Assembly (NCBI GenBank): GCA_944384925.1
Contig: CALWVF010000001.1
Location: 1 to 64,000 of the forward strand
Length of the DNA: 64,000 nucleotides
Direction: 5' to 3'
DNA from: an uncultured Clostridia bacterium
GTDB taxonomy: Bacteria; Bacillota; Clostridia; Oscillospirales; Acutalibacteraceae
Position 1 is the stretch's first letter. Each line of letters begins with the position of its first letter. The notes beneath the pieces are model-generated. The model did no database searches, had not been told where the DNA came from, and worked only from the letters and a program-made list of their open reading frames with translations. The position numbers were made by a program, and so were the translations under genes. Positions 31,231 to 40,640 of this stretch are shown one piece after another.

Positions 31231-33657
31231 CTATTTTTGATTTAAATCAAGGAATTCAACCGGATCACAATCCCATATAGACTTTGCATATTCTGAAATA
31301 GCACGATCAGCAGAAAATACACCGGAGTTTGCTATATTTATAAGGGACATCTTATTCCACAGGAGTTTATCTTGATACGTTTTAGAAGATTGTTTCTGTG
31401 CATGCAAATAATCAGCGAAGTCTGCCAGTACCATATATGGATCTGAAGATATTAATGAATTGTGTATTTGATCAAACTTAATGCCTCCAAACCCTTTACT
31501 GAGTTCATCTACAACAGCTTTAATTTTATAGTTGTTGTTGTAATAGGTAGATGGATTATATCCTGATTGTTTAAGTGTTGCAACTTCAGTAGATGTAAGA
31601 CCAAATAAGAACATATTTTCCTTGCCAACCATTTCACATATCTCGACATTAGATCCATCTAGAGTACCTATAGTTAATGCACCGTTAATCATTAATTTCA
31701 TATTACTAGTTCCGGAAGCCTCTGTTCCTGCGAGAGAAATTTGTTCACTTAATTCAGCGGCAGGAATAATTTTTTCCGCTAAGCTAACATTGTAATCTTC
31801 CATAAAAACAACTTTGAGTTTATCGTTTATAGACTTATCATTATTAATTGTTTCAGCTAATTTCACAATAAACCTTATAATTTCTTTTGCAAAGTAATAG
31901 CCAGGGGCAGCTTTGGCGCCAAAGATGTATGTTTTAGGAATAAAATTAGCATTTGGATTTTCTTTTAAATAATGATAAGAAGCTAAAATTTGCAATGCAT
32001 TTAAATGTTGCCTTTTGTATTCATGAAGTCGTTTTATTTGTACATCGAAAATAGAGAATGGATCAACAACAATTCCGTTTTTATCTTTAATAAATTTTGC
32101 TAAACGTTCTTTATTATAGTGTTTTATATTAAACAATTCGAGTAAAATATTAGGATCGTCTTTGTAATCCAATAATTTTGTCAATTCAGAAGCATCATTT
32201 TTAAAGCCGTCGCCAATTAAATTTTCTATAAAATCAGCAAGTTTGGGGTTAGATTGATTTAACCATCTGCGATATGCAATACCGTTTGTAACATTTTTGA
32301 ATTTATAAGGCATTGCTTGGTAGAAATCTTTGAATATAGACTTTTTTAAAATATTTGAATGCAATTTAGAAACACCATTAACATATTTACTGGCAGCAAC
32401 AGCTAGATTTGCCATTTTAATAAGACCATCATTTATAACTGCCATTCTGCCAACCTGATATGGATCTATGCCTATCGAGTGCATTTCTGCACAAAAACGT
32501 CTATTTATTTCAAAGATAATTTGATATATTCTTGGCAATCGACGTTTTAAAAGCTCTTCACTCCAGCATTCAAGTGCCTCAGACATAACTGTGTGGTTGG
32601 TGTATGTTATACATTGCGTAACTATGCTCCAAGCGTCTTCCCAGCTATATCCGCAAGAGTCAAGAATAACACGCATCATTTCCGGAATAGCTAAAACAGG
32701 GTGTGTATCATTAAGGTGAATGGCAACAAGATCGGGCATATTATCGAGAGTATTATATTTTCTTAAGTGGCGGAAGATTATATCTTGAATTGTGGCTGAA
32801 ACAAGGAAATACTGCTGGGAAAGCCGAAGACTTTTACCCTCTGGGTGGTTATCTTTTGGATATAATACCTTTGTAATAACTTCTGCCATTGCACTTTGTT
32901 CCATAGCTTTGGCATAGGCGCCAGTATTGAAAAGACTCATATCAAAATCTGCAGATTTAGCAGACCACAACCTTAACTTACTGCAGGAATTTTGGCGATA
33001 TCCGGAAACAATTATATCATATGGTACAGCAATAACACGACGAGCATTAACATAATTAACAGAATGATGATTTTCACTCCAAGATTCCTCAATTTCACCA
33101 TCAAATAATATGGTTTGAGATAAATCAGGATTTGCTCTTAGCCAAACTTCTCCTCCAGGTAACCAAAAATCAGGGCATTCAGTTTGCCATCCATCGACAA
33201 GCTTTTGGCTGAATATACCATATTCATATCTTAAAGAATACCCCATAGCAGAATAACCAAGTGTAGATAGAGAATTTAAAAAGCAAGCAGCTAATCTACC
33301 AAGTCCACCATTGCCTAAACCCGGGTCCGGTTCTGAATCATATACTTTATCTAAGTTTATATCTAAATCGCAAAGTGCATTTTTTACTTCACTCTCTATG
33401 CCAAGATTAAATAAGTTTTCTTTTAGTGAACGACCAAGCAAAAACTCCATGCATAAATAGTATACTTGTTTTTTATTTTGTTTCACGGCTTCTTTTGTAA
33501 ATTGTGTTCGCCGCTCGAATAAAATGTCGTTTATAATAAGGGCAAGAGCTTTGTAGTATTGCTCGTTTGTGGATTCTTTTGGAGATACTCCAAAATTATG
33601 AGAAAGTTTATTTACAATAAGATTACGAATGTCTTTAGAAGATATATTGTATTGCAT
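31231..33657 (-). CDS. glgP: Glycogen/maltodextrin phosphorylase
   Basis: The 808-aa GT35 enzyme releases glucose-1-phosphate from alpha-1,4-glucans. It has GNGGLGRLAACFLNS near the N-terminus and the PLP site EASGTSNMKLMINGAL near the C-terminus. A longer frame opens at TTG 33672, but that stretch contains the GGAGG ribosome site itself; the ATG at 33657 lies 8-9 bases after it and is the better start. Operon with the GH13 gene downstream. Confidence 0.97.
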   Translation of the reverse strand: MQYNISSKDIRNLIVNKLSHNFGVSPKESTNEQYYKALALIINDILFERRTQFTKEAVKQNKKQVYYLCMEFLLGRSLKENLFNLGIESEVKNALCDLDINLDKVYDSEPDPGLGNGGLGRLAACFLNSLSTLGYSAMGYSLRYEYGIFSQKLVDGWQTECPDFWLPGGEVWLRANPDLSQTILFDGEIEESWSENHHSVNYVNARRVIAVPYDIIVSGYRQNSCSKLRLWSAKSADFDMSLFNTGAYAKAMEQSAMAEVITKVLYPKDNHPEGKSLRLSQQYFLVSATIQDIIFRHLRKYNTLDNMPDLVAIHLNDTHPVLAIPEMMRVILDSCGYSWEDAWSIVTQCITYTNHTVMSEALECWSEELLKRRLPRIYQIIFEINRRFCAEMHSIGIDPYQVGRMAVINDGLIKMANLAVAASKYVNGVSKLHSNILKKSIFKDFYQAMPYKFKNVTNGIAYRRWLNQSNPKLADFIENLIGDGFKNDASELTKLLDYKDDPNILLELFNIKHYNKERLAKFIKDKNGIVVDPFSIFDVQIKRLHEYKRQHLNALQILASYHYLKENPNANFIPKTYIFGAKAAPGYYFAKEIIRFIVKLAETINNDKSINDKLKVVFMEDYNVSLAEKIIPAAELSEQISLAGTEASGTSNMKLMINGALTIGTLDGSNVEICEMVGKENMFLFGLTSTEVATLKQSGYNPSTYYNNNYKIKAVVDELSKGFGGIKFDQIHNSLISSDPYMVLADFADYLHAQKQSSKTYQDKLLWNKMSLINIANSGVFSADRAISEYAKSIWDCDPVEFLDLNQK

Positions 33658-34147
33658 TGTATGTTCCTCCAATATTATTTCTTTGAAGTAATGATTTGTA
33701 ATTTATATGTGTATGGTATATACCTTACATATATTATGTGCATTTGAATATAAAATTAGCGATATATATAAAATAATCCTTACAACAACTGATAATATTA
33801 TAATTTTAACACTTTTTTTAACAGTATTCAATATTTATTGTATATATTGCTTGAAAAGATTATTTTGAAAATTAAAAAAGTTAGAACAATTTATTTCATA
33901 TTTGAATAGTATGTTATTGCAGTAGCACCGGCTGGGGCCTGCTTAATATAGATAGCCGGAAGTAACATAGGCTTGCTTCCGGCACAGTTTATATTACTAT
34001 AATTTGAAGTTATTTTATTAGGATATTTGTTGTTTTGATAATAGATTTTTTATCTAATCTAATGTATAATGTAATTCTATATTATTAAAATTTATTGTTT
34101 AATAGGATGTTTTATGAATAAAATTATTAACTTTGGGAGGGCTGTTT
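33658..34147. other. 490-base intergenic region between glgP and the methyltransferase gene
   Basis: Mostly AT-rich with one GC-rich island. GCCGGAAG (33955-33962) and CTTCCGGC (33976-33983) form a perfect 8-bp stem with a 13-nt loop; a second GC-rich stretch, ACCGGCTGGGGCC, lies just upstream at about 33927-33939. No gene or U-tract is attached. It may be a structured RNA, a dispersed repeat or a weak terminator. Confidence 0.5.
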
Positions 34148-34987
34148 TTGTCTAAAAAAAACTTATTAATAAAACCATATCTTAAGTGGGCAGGTGGCAA
34201 AAGGCAGCTAATACCCGAACTAAAAAAATATGTACCAAAGAATTTTGAAACATATTATGAACCATTTGTTGGTGCGGGTGCATTGTTTTTCTTTTTACAA
34301 CCCAAAAAGGCTTTTATAAATGACCACAACGAGCAATTAATATGTACATATAAAACTATTAGAGATAATGTAGATGAACTAATAGAATTATTGAAAATTC
34401 ATCAATCAAAAAATACAAAGGAGTATTTTGAGGAAATAAGAGCATTAAATAAAAGTCCTGAATTTTTAAAGTCTATGTCATATGTTGAGCAAGCAGCCAG
34501 GTTAATTTTTCTAAACAAAACGTGTTATAATGGACTATATAGAGTTAACTCTCAGGGCCTATTTAATGTGCCATATGGCAGGTATAAGAATCCAAAAATC
34601 TGTGAAGAGGCGCTCCTAAAAAATATAAGTTTATATTTAAATTCTTGTGAAATTTGCATAACAAGTGGGGACTACTCAGAGGTAGTTTTAGGGGCGGATC
34701 GAAAATCTTATGTATATTTCGATCCACCATACCACAGCCCCGATAATACTAGCTTTACAGGGTATCAATCAGGTGGGTTTGACGAGTCTGAACAGGTTAG
34801 ACTTAAAAAAACATTTGACAATCTTACAAAAAAAAATGTAAAATGTGTTTTAAGTAATTCGAATACAGAGTTTATAAGAGACTTGTATAAGGATTATGAT
34901 ATTATAACAGTAACTGCTAATAGAGCGATAAATTCAAGGGCAGACAAGCGCGGCAGGGTGCGAGAAGTTATAATAAAAAACTTTTAA
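34148..34987 (+). CDS. DNA adenine methyltransferase, Dam/DpnM (GATC) type
   Basis: The 279-aa alpha-class N6-adenine methyltransferase has KWAGGKRQLIPEL (N-terminal family signature), AdoMet motif EPFVGAGALFFF, FNVPYGRYKNP, and catalytic motif DPPY in YVYFDPPYHSP. These agree closely with M.DpnII-like enzymes, so methylation of GATC is the natural prediction. TTG at 34133 overlaps the ribosome site GGGAGGG; TTG at 34148 (6-base spacer) is the better start. The restriction-like gene follows on the same strand. Confidence 0.92.
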   Translation: MSKKNLLIKPYLKWAGGKRQLIPELKKYVPKNFETYYEPFVGAGALFFFLQPKKAFINDHNEQLICTYKTIRDNVDELIELLKIHQSKNTKEYFEEIRALNKSPEFLKSMSYVEQAARLIFLNKTCYNGLYRVNSQGLFNVPYGRYKNPKICEEALLKNISLYLNSCEICITSGDYSEVVLGADRKSYVYFDPPYHSPDNTSFTGYQSGGFDESEQVRLKKTFDNLTKKNVKCVLSNSNTEFIRDLYKDYDIITVTANRAINSRADKRGRVREVIIKNF

Positions 34988-35095
34988 ATTTTTAGAAAGG
35001 AGTTTGCATTAAACAACGTATATAACATAAAACAAACGAAAGTTACTCCGAATATCACAGTATGTGTAGTTGAAATTTGTATGGTACCGAACGTT

Positions 35096-35136
35096 AAATT
35101 TCACATATGTTATATTGAAGTTTTAATGTGAAATTT
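35096..35136 (+). promoter_or_regulatory. Perfect 11-bp inverted repeat over the start of the restriction gene
   Basis: AAATTTCACAT (35096-35106) and ATGTGAAATTT (35126-35136) are exact reverse complements with 19 bases between. The right arm contains the GTG start codon (35128). It could be an operator for a dimeric repressor or an RNA hairpin hiding the start. Confidence 0.65.
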
Positions 35137-36453
35137 AGCTCAATGAAAAAATTAAGTATTGAACAGGCATGGGAAGTGCTTTTTGAGAAACACAACATAA
35201 TTAGTAAGGTTGTAAAAAATGGCAGATTTAAAATAACATCAGCAGAAATTAATGAGATAAAAGAAGCAAGGCTGATGGCTAAGTTTGATAGCTCAGCAAA
35301 GTTGCCGCGAGTATTCAAAGAAAATGAGCTTTCAATTTTACCCACAACAAGAGGAGAATATGTTATAGGCCATTTTAAAACACATCAATCATTGGATTAT
35401 TCTGATGTGAAACCAATTTCCATAAGACTGCCAAGCTTGCAAACATTGAATTATACTGACTTATATAATGAGGCCTCTTCGCTATTATTTGCTTACAATA
35501 GTGGGATTATATCTGATATTTTTCAGAATTATCCTGTGAATTTTACAATAAGCGGAAGGATGTCTTCGGGAGCATTTGATTTCGAAATAGATAGCAGCAT
35601 ATATCCAAAAGATAAGGAGAGAATATCTGTTATTAATGCGCAAATGGAGATAGATGCAGGGTATGAAGCGAGAGACGCGATTTGTTTGTGTGAGGCTAAA
35701 AATATTGCTGCAGAAGAAGTATTGATAAGGCAATTATATTATCCATATAGATTGTGGAAAACAAAAGTTACAAAAGACATAATTCCGCTGTTTTTTGTTT
35801 ACTCAAATGATATGTTTCACGCGTTTATCTATAAATTTGATGATCCAAATCATTACAACTCTTTGAAGCTTGTGCAAAGAAAGACATATATTTTTATTGA
35901 TGAAAAGGTAACTTTTGATGATGTTTTGGAAACATGGAGAGCTGCAAGAGGAGGAAAAGAACCAAAGGTTGCATTTCCACAAGCTGATTCATTTGAAAGA
36001 ATTTTAGACTTGCTTTCTGTGTTGTATGAAAAGCCTTTAATGAAAGATGAAATAACATTAAAATATGAATTCGATTCTAGGCAGACAGATTATTACATAA
36101 CTGCATGTGAGTATTTAGGGTTTGTTGAAAAAGGTTACAACGATGAAGGAGAAAGAATTTACAGTCTTTCAGAGCGCGGTAAGGCTATGATGGGTATGCA
36201 GCATCGTGCAAAGTACATTGAGATAATAAGAAGTATATTGAAAAATCCAGTGTTTTACCAGGTGTTTGGTGCATATATATTGTCTTGTAAAATGCCAACA
36301 AAAGAAGAAATATGCAGCATTATGGCTAAGTCTTCTTTGCATATTTCAGATTCAACTATTGAACGTAGAGCATCGACAGTACGTAGCTGGATTGACTGGA
36401 TTATTAGGAATATAGAATTCCAAGATAAATTTGATTCTTATAATTTAATATGA
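35128..36453 (+). CDS. Probable type II restriction endonuclease
   Basis: The 441-aa protein resembles a family annotated in related genomes as type II restriction enzymes found next to Dam-like methyltransferases. A likely PD-(D/E)XK core is MEIDAGYEARDAICLCEAKN (Glu/Asp then E-A-K), followed by the family's RQLYYPYRLWKTKV block. The C-terminal part (about 285-440) looks like winged-helix domains. Start is GTG 35128, or ATG 35143 inside the same frame; neither has a strong ribosome site, and the GTG is embedded in an inverted repeat, consistent with restrained expression. Cleavage at GATC is inferred from the partner only. Confidence 0.75.
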   Translation: MKFSSMKKLSIEQAWEVLFEKHNIISKVVKNGRFKITSAEINEIKEARLMAKFDSSAKLPRVFKENELSILPTTRGEYVIGHFKTHQSLDYSDVKPISIRLPSLQTLNYTDLYNEASSLLFAYNSGIISDIFQNYPVNFTISGRMSSGAFDFEIDSSIYPKDKERISVINAQMEIDAGYEARDAICLCEAKNIAAEEVLIRQLYYPYRLWKTKVTKDIIPLFFVYSNDMFHAFIYKFDDPNHYNSLKLVQRKTYIFIDEKVTFDDVLETWRAARGGKEPKVAFPQADSFERILDLLSVLYEKPLMKDEITLKYEFDSRQTDYYITACEYLGFVEKGYNDEGERIYSLSERGKAMMGMQHRAKYIEIIRSILKNPVFYQVFGAYILSCKMPTKEEICSIMAKSSLHISDSTIERRASTVRSWIDWIIRNIEFQDKFDSYNLI

Positions 36454-36515
36454 TATTTTTATTTAATTATATAAATGTTTGAGGTTATTAAAATTTATAT
36501 TTGTGGGGGAAAATT

Positions 36516-37238
36516 ATGGCCAGATTTTTTATAGACTCTGAGGTAAAAGACTATTATAAATTATCTGGAGATGATGCTATACATGTTGCAAAATCTTTGC
36601 GAATGAAAGTTGGGGAAACTGTTACACTTTGTGATGGCAAGGGTAAAGATTATATATGTGAAATAATCGATATTAGTGGAAGAGAAGTTTTGCTGAAACT
36701 TAATAATGTTGTATTTAATAATAGTGAGCCAAATGTATTAGTGAAGTTATATCAGGGAGTTCCTAAATCAGACAAAATGGACTTGATAATACAAAAGTCG
36801 GTGGAACTTGGTGTAGATGAGATTATACCTGTTGTTATGAAAAGGTGCATATCAAGGCCAGACAAAAAGTCTGAAATTGCAAAGGTAAAAAGATGGCAAA
36901 AAATATCTCAAGAGGCAGCCAAGCAATCTCGCAGGGGAAAAATTCCAGAAGTGATGCCGTTTATGGACTTTAACAAAGCGTTGAAAGAAAGCAATAATAA
37001 TGATTGCAACATATTATTTTATGAAAAAGGCGGCAAAGGCCTTAGAGACATATTAGAGGAAAAAGTAAATAGCATAGGAATATTTATAGGACCTGAGGGA
37101 GGATTCGATGAATTAGAAGTAGAAGAGTTTTCTAAATACGGAGGGTTTGTATCTACACTGGGGAAAAGAATATTAAGGACAGAAACAGCGCCACTAGCGG
37201 CCTTATCTGTGATTATGTATCATACAAATAATATGTAG
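36516..37238 (+). CDS. rsmE: 16S rRNA (uracil1498-N3)-methyltransferase
   Basis: The 240-aa SPOUT-class enzyme has an N-terminal PUA-like part (ARFFIDSE...HVAKSLRMKVGE) and the C-terminal knot motifs IFIGPEGGFDELEVEEF and LGKRILRTETAPLAAL. The longer TTG frame at 36501 overlaps the ribosome site GGGGGA; ATG 36516 is chosen. It methylates 16S rRNA in the assembled small subunit. Confidence 0.96.
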   Translation: MARFFIDSEVKDYYKLSGDDAIHVAKSLRMKVGETVTLCDGKGKDYICEIIDISGREVLLKLNNVVFNNSEPNVLVKLYQGVPKSDKMDLIIQKSVELGVDEIIPVVMKRCISRPDKKSEIAKVKRWQKISQEAAKQSRRGKIPEVMPFMDFNKALKESNNNDCNILFYEKGGKGLRDILEEKVNSIGIFIGPEGGFDELEVEEFSKYGGFVSTLGKRILRTETAPLAALSVIMYHTNNM

Positions 37239-37349
37239 CGATTAGTAATTTGTATATAATTGAGCAATGATTTAGCTATGAAAATATAAATAATGGTTTT
37301 TATAAAGTAAGATAATTAAAATAAGGCGATAATTGTATAATCATTTTGC

Positions 37350-38609
37350 TTACTGTATTTTGTTTATGACGAAGCCTGTTGGAAGTTTTGGATAAAAGTA
37401 AGTAGTCTTTTGAGGCATGGTTTCGTGATTCAGGGCTATTCTGCAAATACTTTTTATATCGGTTGCCTTTACAATAAATGAGCAGATTGCTTCCTTGGTA
37501 TCAACTGCTTGATAAGCCTTATTTGAATCGTTGGTATATGATATATTTGAGTTATTCAGAATGTCTGATTCATGCATATGAAGAAGATTTTTAAATATTA
37601 ATTCTTGCAAAATGAATGTATCAAGAGAAATCATTTGCTCACTCGATTTTGGAAACATTTTTTTAAGATTAGAAAAATCTTTTATTCTAAATAGAAAAGA
37701 TAAATTATTACCACAATACATGATAAAAGAAGGGATATTCTTAAAATCTGGGCTATTTAAGCAAGCAATTGCTTCGGTATTATTCATAAATTTTGATATA
37801 TTAAAATACTTTTTGCAGGAACTAATAATATTTTTATAGTTAATATGAAACGATTTATTTAAAATTCTATGTGTAGGCAAAACAATCAAACCATTATCTT
37901 GCGAATTAATAAGAGTCATCATTGTATATTTAGAGTCATTTAAATTAGATATTTTGCTATAATTTAAAGCAGTTTCATATCGATGATGGCCATCAGCAAT
38001 AAACAATTGCTTATTTGTAAACAGATGTTTAATATTTGATATAAACTCCTTGTTGCTTATTTTCCAAATTTTGTGGGCATGTCTGTTTAAATCTGTGGCT
38101 TCGATGTCTGGAGTATTACAATGAAATTTATTTATGGCATTTTTTATAGAGTTTGAGAAATCTTCGTATACAGCGCAGATAGAACTAATATTACAAGAGG
38201 TACTTTTAAGCAAGTTTAATCTATCCTGCTTTGCTCTTTTAATAGTCCGCTCATGAGGAATAATGATGTCTTTATCGAATTCCTCTAGTTTAACTAAACA
38301 TATAATGCCTTTGAGTGTTTGAATTTGATCATTTATTTTAAATGTTTGCTCGTATATATAAATAGAGTTTTCACTGTCTTGTGTAAGTATTCGATTGTCT
38401 ATCCAATTTATAAGAGTGTGTCTGGCATTTTGGTAAGGATTATCTCCTGTTGGTAATTCAAGATGAATTATATTGTATTTATTAAGGTTTCGGTAAAAAG
38501 CAGAGTCTTGGGTTGAGATAACATCGTATGGAGGGCATATGAGATTATTAATGCTTTTTAATAATTCCCGAGAATATGTAATAGCTTTAAAAGGCTTTAT
38601 GTCTGCCAA
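37350..38609 (-). CDS. DUF1015 family protein
   Basis: The 419-aa soluble protein matches DUF1015 throughout: N-terminal IKPFKAITYS and CPPYDVISTQ, IIPHERTIKRAKQDRLNLL in the first half, and FIADGHHRYETALNYS in the middle. The family is widespread in Clostridia and some archaea and has no firmly assigned activity; the conserved GHHR motif suggests catalysis or metal binding. ATG after a GAAGGAAT-type site. The DUF6512 gene is 32 bases upstream on the same strand. Confidence 0.9.
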   Translation of the reverse strand: MADIKPFKAITYSRELLKSINNLICPPYDVISTQDSAFYRNLNKYNIIHLELPTGDNPYQNARHTLINWIDNRILTQDSENSIYIYEQTFKINDQIQTLKGIICLVKLEEFDKDIIIPHERTIKRAKQDRLNLLKSTSCNISSICAVYEDFSNSIKNAINKFHCNTPDIEATDLNRHAHKIWKISNKEFISNIKHLFTNKQLFIADGHHRYETALNYSKISNLNDSKYTMMTLINSQDNGLIVLPTHRILNKSFHINYKNIISSCKKYFNISKFMNNTEAIACLNSPDFKNIPSFIMYCGNNLSFLFRIKDFSNLKKMFPKSSEQMISLDTFILQELIFKNLLHMHESDILNNSNISYTNDSNKAYQAVDTKEAICSFIVKATDIKSICRIALNHETMPQKTTYFYPKLPTGFVINKIQ

Positions 38610-38641
38610 TTTAATTCCTTCTTTCTAGTTATTTTTAAGAG

Positions 38642-39220
38642 TTAGTATTTTTTATTTAAATAGGTTGCACCAGTATCGTACTTTTTTGGGATAATACCAT
38701 ATAGTCCAGAGAGTGGATCTTTAAATATTTTTAATTTAGGAACTTTAGCAGTAAGACTGATATACATAAAGACAAATATTATTAGCAAAATAAGAGAAAA
38801 AGAGAAGAATCTTTCGATATTTAAACTAGAACAAAAAATTATATATGATATTAAATAAGATAAGATGAGAAAAATATAAAAGATTATAATGGATTCAAAC
38901 AAGTTTGTGTCTTTTGAGAAGGAAAATAAATAGAAAGATAGAATATTTAAAAGTAAAAATGAATATAAGGCAATTACTTTTGATACCACAAGCCTTCTTA
39001 GAGGAACCTTAGGAATTAAAGAAATTTCTATTATTATCCAAAAAAGAAAAGGGAGAAAAAAAGATTTTATATGTTCCCATAAGCTATGGTTTGCAGAGGC
39101 AAATATAATCGACCAAACTGCACCGTTTGAAAGCTTATAACTAAAAATAAAAAAAGTAGTAACTACAATATTAAAAATAGAACCACAAAGTTCCAATTTG
39201 CGAAAGCTTTTGGTAAGCAA
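38642..39220 (-). CDS. Integral membrane protein (DUF6512-like)
   Basis: The 192-aa protein has about five to six membrane segments and the patch SANHSLWEHIKSFFLPFLFW, which I associate with DUF6512-type clostridial proteins; the assignment is from memory and moderate. Function unknown. Start is TTG (39220); its ribosome site GAGGG is part of the hairpin at 39224-39276, so that structure could modulate its translation. Confidence 0.7.
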   Translation of the reverse strand: MLTKSFRKLELCGSIFNIVVTTFFIFSYKLSNGAVWSIIFASANHSLWEHIKSFFLPFLFWIIIEISLIPKVPLRRLVVSKVIALYSFLLLNILSFYLFSFSKDTNLFESIIIFYIFLILSYLISYIIFCSSLNIERFFSFSLILLIIFVFMYISLTAKVPKLKIFKDPLSGLYGIIPKKYDTGATYLNKKY

Positions 39221-39223
39221 AAT

Positions 39224-39276
39224 AATCCCTCATTTGTATCCATATCAATTATATGGAATATATATGAGGGATTTTT
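39224..39276 (-). terminator. Hairpin between the 80-aa gene and the DUF6512-like gene
   Basis: AATCCCTCAT (39224-39233) pairs with ATGAGGGATT (39264-39273). The loop contains a second stem (CCATAT/ATATGG). On the minus strand the 3' arm holds the next gene's GAGGG ribosome site, so it may act as terminator, translation switch, or both. Confidence 0.6.
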
Positions 39277-39295
39277 AATTTAAATGCATTGTAAT

Positions 39296-39538
39296 TTATA
39301 TTAGCATAAACAATGCTGCAATACCAGCACCTGAAATTGCTGCACTAAGCAGCTTTAATGTATTAATAAACAAATTAGATTTAGGTTTAAAGGTAGAAGG
39401 AGCTTGAGCCTCTTTTAGCAATTGTTTTCCTTCTTTTTCTAATATAGATAATTCGAGCGACATATATTCTGGCTTAACAACCAAAAATGCTCTATCATAG
39501 TATTTATTAGAGGTATCTGTAACTTCAATAATTTGCAT
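39296..39538 (-). CDS. Small C-terminally membrane-anchored protein (80 aa)
   Basis: ATG 39538 follows AAAGGAG with a good spacer; the longer frame from 39568 is less likely. The first 55 residues are soluble and mixed alpha/beta-looking (MQIIEVTDTSNKYYDRAFLV); the last 25 form one Gly/Ala-containing membrane helix ending at the C-terminus (tail anchor). Family not recognised. Confidence 0.7.
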   Translation of the reverse strand: MQIIEVTDTSNKYYDRAFLVVKPEYMSLELSILEKEGKQLLKEAQAPSTFKPKSNLFINTLKLLSAAISGAGIAALFMLI

Positions 39539-39681
39539 ATTAACTCCTTTAATCATATATAAACACACCTTTCTTTGTTATGTATGAAATTATATTTGGC
39601 AAAAATTTAATATAATATTCAAATAGATCAAAATTTTCATATAACGCCATTTTATACTAAGAGTAAAAAATATATATGTTG

Positions 39682-39720
39682 GGTTATTGTTGAAAACTCT
39701 GTGGATAATGTTGATAACTC
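39682..39720 (+). promoter_or_regulatory. DnaA-box-like cluster
   Basis: TGTGGATAA (39700-39708) is an exact DnaA box (reverse complement TTATCCACA). TGTTGATAA follows at 39709-39717 with one difference, and TTGTTGAAAA precedes it. This resembles sequences upstream of dnaA in Firmicutes, but no dnaA is here. The rest of the 373-base gap 39539-39911 is AT-rich and holds the hrb terminator. Confidence 0.5.
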
Positions 39721-39864
39721 AAAATATATGATGTAAAATTGCTTGATTAAGATGAATTTATATGTTGAAAAGATTTCAACAATTTGTTGTTTTTTAAGAT
39801 TTCGGAAAAAAAAAGATAACCATTTGTAAAGTATGGTGTGTCAAGATAAAAGTATAAATTTTTT

Positions 39865-39910
39865 TAAAAAGTGAAAAATTTTCCACCAATATAATTATAT
39901 TAGTGGAAAA
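39865..39910 (-). terminator. Terminator of the rubredoxin-flavin reductase gene
   Basis: TTTTCCAC (39879-39886) pairs with GTGGAAAA (39903-39910); the loop is itself palindromic (AATATAATTATATT). T-rich runs follow on the minus strand. It lies 2 bases after the stop codon. Confidence 0.85.
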
Positions 39911-39911
39911 C

Positions 39912-40559
39912 TTAGCAGGGCTTAAAAAGAGATTTTGGAACGGAACATATCGGGCAAACCCAGTCGTCGGGTAAATCTTCAAAAGGAATATCGCCGTCAT
40001 ATACATATCCGCAGATAGTACAAATATATTTTTGATTTAATTGTGAGGGTTCTGACTTTTGCAAATGAGTAGGTGCATTTTTAGGAGCAGACCCTTTTAT
40101 GACTTCATGATAATATGAATAGGTCATAGGAACACCGGTGGAACTATCGCTGCCATTTGTAATATCAGAAATGAAAATTGTATGAGTAGGAGTCTCTATG
40201 CTATTGATGATGTTGCATTCAAACCAACAACAAATATTTTCTTCAATAATTGGTAAGCCAGATGGAGATAAACTATATTTAATATCTGTGAGTTTATTTT
40301 TGTTTTTACCGGAATGAAACCCTAATGCACCGATGACGCTGCCGGGAGTTTCTTCGGAAAGGACAGAAATGCAAAACTTTTTTTCTTTTACCATACATGC
40401 GTGAGAATAGTTGTCGTGATGTACACTAACAGCTATAATTGCTGGGATAGCGGTGACTTGAAATACGGTGTTGACAATACATGCAGATGGGTAATGTTCA
40501 CCACGTACGCCTAAAGCGTATAGACCATATGACAGGGATGTTAATATTTGTTCATTCAT
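39912..40559 (-). CDS. hrb: High-molecular-weight rubredoxin (flavin reductase-rubredoxin fusion)
   Basis: The 215-aa protein joins an FMN-binding flavin reductase-like domain (about 1-155; [20 protein letters not shown]) to a C-terminal rubredoxin with both CXXC iron ligands ([12 protein letters not shown] and [13 protein letters not shown]). Such fusions shuttle electrons from NAD(P)H to flavodiiron oxygen or NO reductases in anaerobes. No flavodiiron gene is next to it. The terminator follows at once, so it is probably monocistronic. Confidence 0.92.
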   Translation of the reverse strand: MNEQILTSLSYGLYALGVRGEHYPSACIVNTVFQVTAIPAIIAVSVHHDNYSHACMVKEKKFCISVLSEETPGSVIGALGFHSGKNKNKLTDIKYSLSPSGLPIIEENICCWFECNIINSIETPTHTIFISDITNGSDSSTGVPMTYSYYHEVIKGSAPKNAPTHLQKSEPSQLNQKYICTICGYVYDGDIPFEDLPDDWVCPICSVPKSLFKPC

Positions 40560-40640
40560 ATAACTTACTCTTGTGAAAACAGAGTTACCTCCCTTTCTAG
40601 ATAATTAAATAATTTGACTATGTTAAAGTTAATGTAAATT

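Noticed and set aside
34148..36453. DpnI-type (methyl-dependent) or classical DpnII nuclease
   Set aside because: The nuclease candidate does not look like either; only the methyltransferase resembles the DpnII system.
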